A stretch of 64,000 bases of DNA from Rhodospirillaceae bacterium (GTDB lineage: Bacteria > Pseudomonadota > Alphaproteobacteria > UBA8366). The translations under genes and the position numbers were made by a program. Location: contig PAZH01000023.1 in assembly GCA_002716125.1 (NCBI GenBank), forward strand, positions 38,278-102,277. The letters run 5' to 3'. Under the pieces are notes generated by a model. The model did not search any database, was not told where the DNA came from, and worked only from the letters and a program-made list of their open reading frames with translations. Below, in pieces: positions 63,001 through 64,000 of this stretch (position 1 is the first letter of the stretch; every line of letters begins with the position of its first letter).

Positions 63001-63401
63001 GCGGCCTTGAGTTTGTCGCGTTTGATGGAACGTTTGCCTATTCGAATAAGCTGCTCCGGGTGGAGCGGTCACGCGCCTACGGTTCTTCAATAGGCATAAC
63101 CGTCGAAGGTGCGTTGGATCTTGAGGAAGATATCGCGGAACTGAAAGGCACGGTCGTACCGGCCTACACGGTGAACCGGGTCTTGGGACAAATACCGATC
63201 TTAGGTCCCATACTGACTGGCGGTGAAAACGAGGGGATCTTTGCAGCGAGTTATGCGGTGAACGGTCCCTTGGAAGATCCGGCAATCGCGGTCAATCCAT
63301 TGTCCGCGCTCGCGCCGGGATTCCTGAGAAAGCTCTTCGATGCGATTGGTGGCGATACAGAACCGTCGCCGAGCGCGGTCCCTGAAAAACGAGACAATTA
63401 G
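60051..63401 (+). CDS. Large AsmA/YhdP-like (DUF3971) protein
   Basis: A 1116-residue protein with one N-terminal membrane span (about 7-30) and a long beta-rich periplasmic body, ending with an AsmA-like C-terminal segment (KLEGGELSVTGQRRG to ITVEGALDLEEDIAELKGTVVPAYTVNRVLGQIPILGPI). YhdP, TamB and YdbH relatives form hydrophobic-groove bridges that move phospholipids to the outer membrane. The N-terminal DUF3971 region is seen in ATPYIERAL and GWGDAFDIRIYNAAI. The start is GTG at 60051. It is divergent from glnE and convergent with tyrS ten bases away. With the MlaD proteins it adds to lipid-transport functions in this window. Confidence 0.88.
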   Translation: MIPRALIIGIELLGGLLAVVVIAFVALFWRLSTGPIPLDYATPYIERALSTDSASLEAKIQNTELVWAGWGDAFDIRIYNAAILGSGGKILATLPEASVGFSVPALFRGLIAPTHLEVYGLSASVERAEDGRIAMGFFAGKDEAADREFADNIPGYIAKFSEPGDLESAFGYLDAIRVMDVDLRYSDLQTGAKWHAPETNIELIREADGLEAIASMGLDFGKRRSRLRAHAVFSPDRPVIDIAVDLDEFYPSDLAARLPEISILKPISLPISGQVRVSAQHTGVIDSVAFDLKGAVGSFAGNVIVNAENEYDLTVNLSGVRLNEFSALLPELTNKVQFEASLDARASGQISSFGKVRNLEMRVETGAGLVHYAGVLPNPIQFDGIQFDVKTENAFSRVIVSDFEARLGKTLASLDVSAHRIGDELRARLNGTASNIDMATLDKLWPTSLGVEARKWVTTNIRKGIVDKASLKLVAQTPLQMLDGLRIQTLSGGLEFRDLEVAYFDGFPKVRNIEGTATFTRDRLDLDVARGSLIDLDIDNGVVQLSQLDTDQERISIDLVARGPLATALSLANRKPLGFVGEVGIDPAAVGGEMAARLGFRFPLRADVKLNQVNVVGAANMRGVSMKPGPFGFQLSNSDLELKLSNKVLKVGGRVEMNGVPLSVDWHEVFVASEDFRSRYILSGELGAPEFSRLGLPDMPFFGGRTEMNLIVSRFGDGRTEVLGSGNLNDVVLSVPEIGWIKPAGQPGTVRFGMTSLADGSARIDRFDLIAGDMEAIGKLDFEGGNFRRWKADFSKFKVGKTDIRGQVSQLSDGEFLVRLDGSRLDIEPLLIGDQREGREVARNAVAETKQIYIDMNVDSLRTGPKFGLGRTEGQMRLIGREIDMLSMDAGLGDGKSLQVNYAPSQAGHALEIRSNDAGATLRMLGWSDKLEGGELSVTGQRRGQDEPLSGSFKLSDYKLTKAPALARLLQVASLTGIFDALQSGLEFVAFDGTFAYSNKLLRVERSRAYGSSIGITVEGALDLEEDIAELKGTVVPAYTVNRVLGQIPILGPILTGGENEGIFAASYAVNGPLEDPAIAVNPLSALAPGFLRKLFDAIGGDTEPSPSAVPEKRDN

Positions 63402-63410
63402 CGTTCCGGT

Positions 63411-64000
63411 CTAACTGGGAACGACCAACGCGTGACGTTTGCGACCGGCCGATAGCTTCAGGACGCCCTCAGCGTTGAGGTCATCCAAGGTGGCCGATGC
63501 CGTCTCCTCCGAAATCACCGTATCGTTCAATCGCCCACCGCCACCCTTTATAAGACGGCGCGCTTCGCCGTTGCTCTTCGCCAAACCGGCCTCTCGCATC
63601 AACTCATAAATCGGAACGCCGCTTGATAACCGATCCTTTCCGATTTCGACGCGTGGGAGGTCTTCGCCACTACCGCCTTCGACGAATGTCCGGCGTGCGG
63701 TCTCTTCGGCGGCCTGGGCTGCGTCGTCGCCGTGGCACATGCGCGTGGCTTCATTCGCGAGCTTAATTTTTGCTTCGTTGATCTCCGCGCCTTCGAGTTT
63801 TTCAATCTCGGTAATTTCGTCGAGCGACAATTCAGTGAAGAGGCGCATAAATCGACCGACATCCGCATCTTCGGTATTGCGCCAGTATTGCCAGTAATCG
63901 TAAGGCGATAGCATGTCGGCATTCAGCCAAACCGCTCCGCTTGCGGTCTTGCCCATCTTGGCGCCGCTCGCCGTTGTGAGCAGCGGGGACGTCAAACCGA
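63411..64000 (-). CDS. tyrS: Tyrosyl-tRNA synthetase, C-terminal part
   Basis: The 3' part of tyrS; the 5' part lies beyond the window edge, so the gene is partial by truncation of the window, not by mutation. About 195 residues are visible. It has the class I signature loop as [15 protein letters not shown] (KMSKS equivalent), then the anticodon-binding helical domain ([24 protein letters not shown]), and a C-terminal S4-like RNA-binding domain ([21 protein letters not shown]). The frame continues through base 64000 as [15 protein letters not shown]. It is convergent with the AsmA-like gene. Confidence 0.95.
   Translation of the reverse strand, partial: GLTSPLLTTASGAKMGKTASGAVWLNADMLSPYDYWQYWRNTEDADVGRFMRLFTELSLDEITEIEKLEGAEINEAKIKLANEATRMCHGDDAAQAAEETARRTFVEGGSGEDLPRVEIGKDRLSSGVPIYELMREAGLAKSNGEARRLIKGGGGRLNDTVISEETASATLDDLNAEGVLKLSAGRKRHALVVPS

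Overview
The window is chromosomal DNA of an alphaproteobacterium, probably a Rhodospirillales-like and perhaps marine lineage. This is inferred from gene content: MipZ, a PleD-like diguanylate cyclase, an NDUFA12 complex I accessory subunit, a phasin gene with PhaR-like operators, B12-dependent ribonucleotide reductase, and the gene orders aroQ-accB-accC-aat and amidase-PBP1A-prfB. DNA is moderately GC-rich and densely coded. I saw no rRNA, tRNA, CRISPR array, insertion sequence or prophage.

Layout. 1-3.3 kb (minus): a decayed LysE exporter and a PhyH dioxygenase / nitronate monooxygenase / carboxymuconolactone-decarboxylase-like set. 3.4-5.7 kb (plus): mipZ, a VWA protein and a membrane-anchored J-domain protein. 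5.8-9.4 kb: galU-ugd-phosphohexomutase. 9.4-11.7 kb: a D,D-carboxypeptidase with a SPOR domain, and a phasin gene with an elaborate promoter. 11.7-20.9 kb: methyltransferases, clpS-clpA, a PleD-like cyclase, a FemAB/GNAT-like protein, an amidohydrolase and an M48 protease. 20.9-26.7 kb: a frameshifted MFS transporter with RidA, then a plcP-glycosyltransferase-glycosyltransferase operon divergent from a lipid kinase. 26.8-31.4 kb: a cupin and nrdJ. 31.4-36.2 kb: NDUFA12, two MlaD-type proteins and DUF2155, facing aroQ-accB-accC-aat. 36.3-46.5 kb: an S9 peptidase, a six-gene minus-strand run (M48-TPR, DsbA, GST, enoyl-CoA hydratase, SPOR lipoprotein, HAD), a GGT-like lipoprotein and an aminotransferase. 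46.6-57 kb: rne divergent from amidase-PBP1A-prfB, then bcp-RidA and a degenerate Hpt/REC protein overlapping DUF455. 57-64 kb: glnE, a giant AsmA/YhdP-like protein and the 3' part of tyrS.

Themes. Envelope and lipid homeostasis recurs: the PlcP/glycosyltransferase/lipid-kinase cassette fits phosphate-sparing membrane remodelling, the MlaD and AsmA-like proteins fit lipid transport, and the carboxypeptidase, amidase, PBP1A and SPOR proteins serve cell-wall growth and division. The N-degron pathway is represented by aat, clpS and clpA.

The most notable points are the plcP cassette with a Pho-box-like repeat and one broken glycosyltransferase, a ClpA with Ala at its D1 Walker B aspartate, three disrupted genes in the first 24 kb (two at homopolymer tracts), three PhaR-like operators at the phasin promoter, a phosphoacceptor-less Hpt/REC protein overlapping DUF455, and a GGT homologue with Ser at the nucleophile position. 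Functions are assigned by recognising families in the translations; no database search was run.
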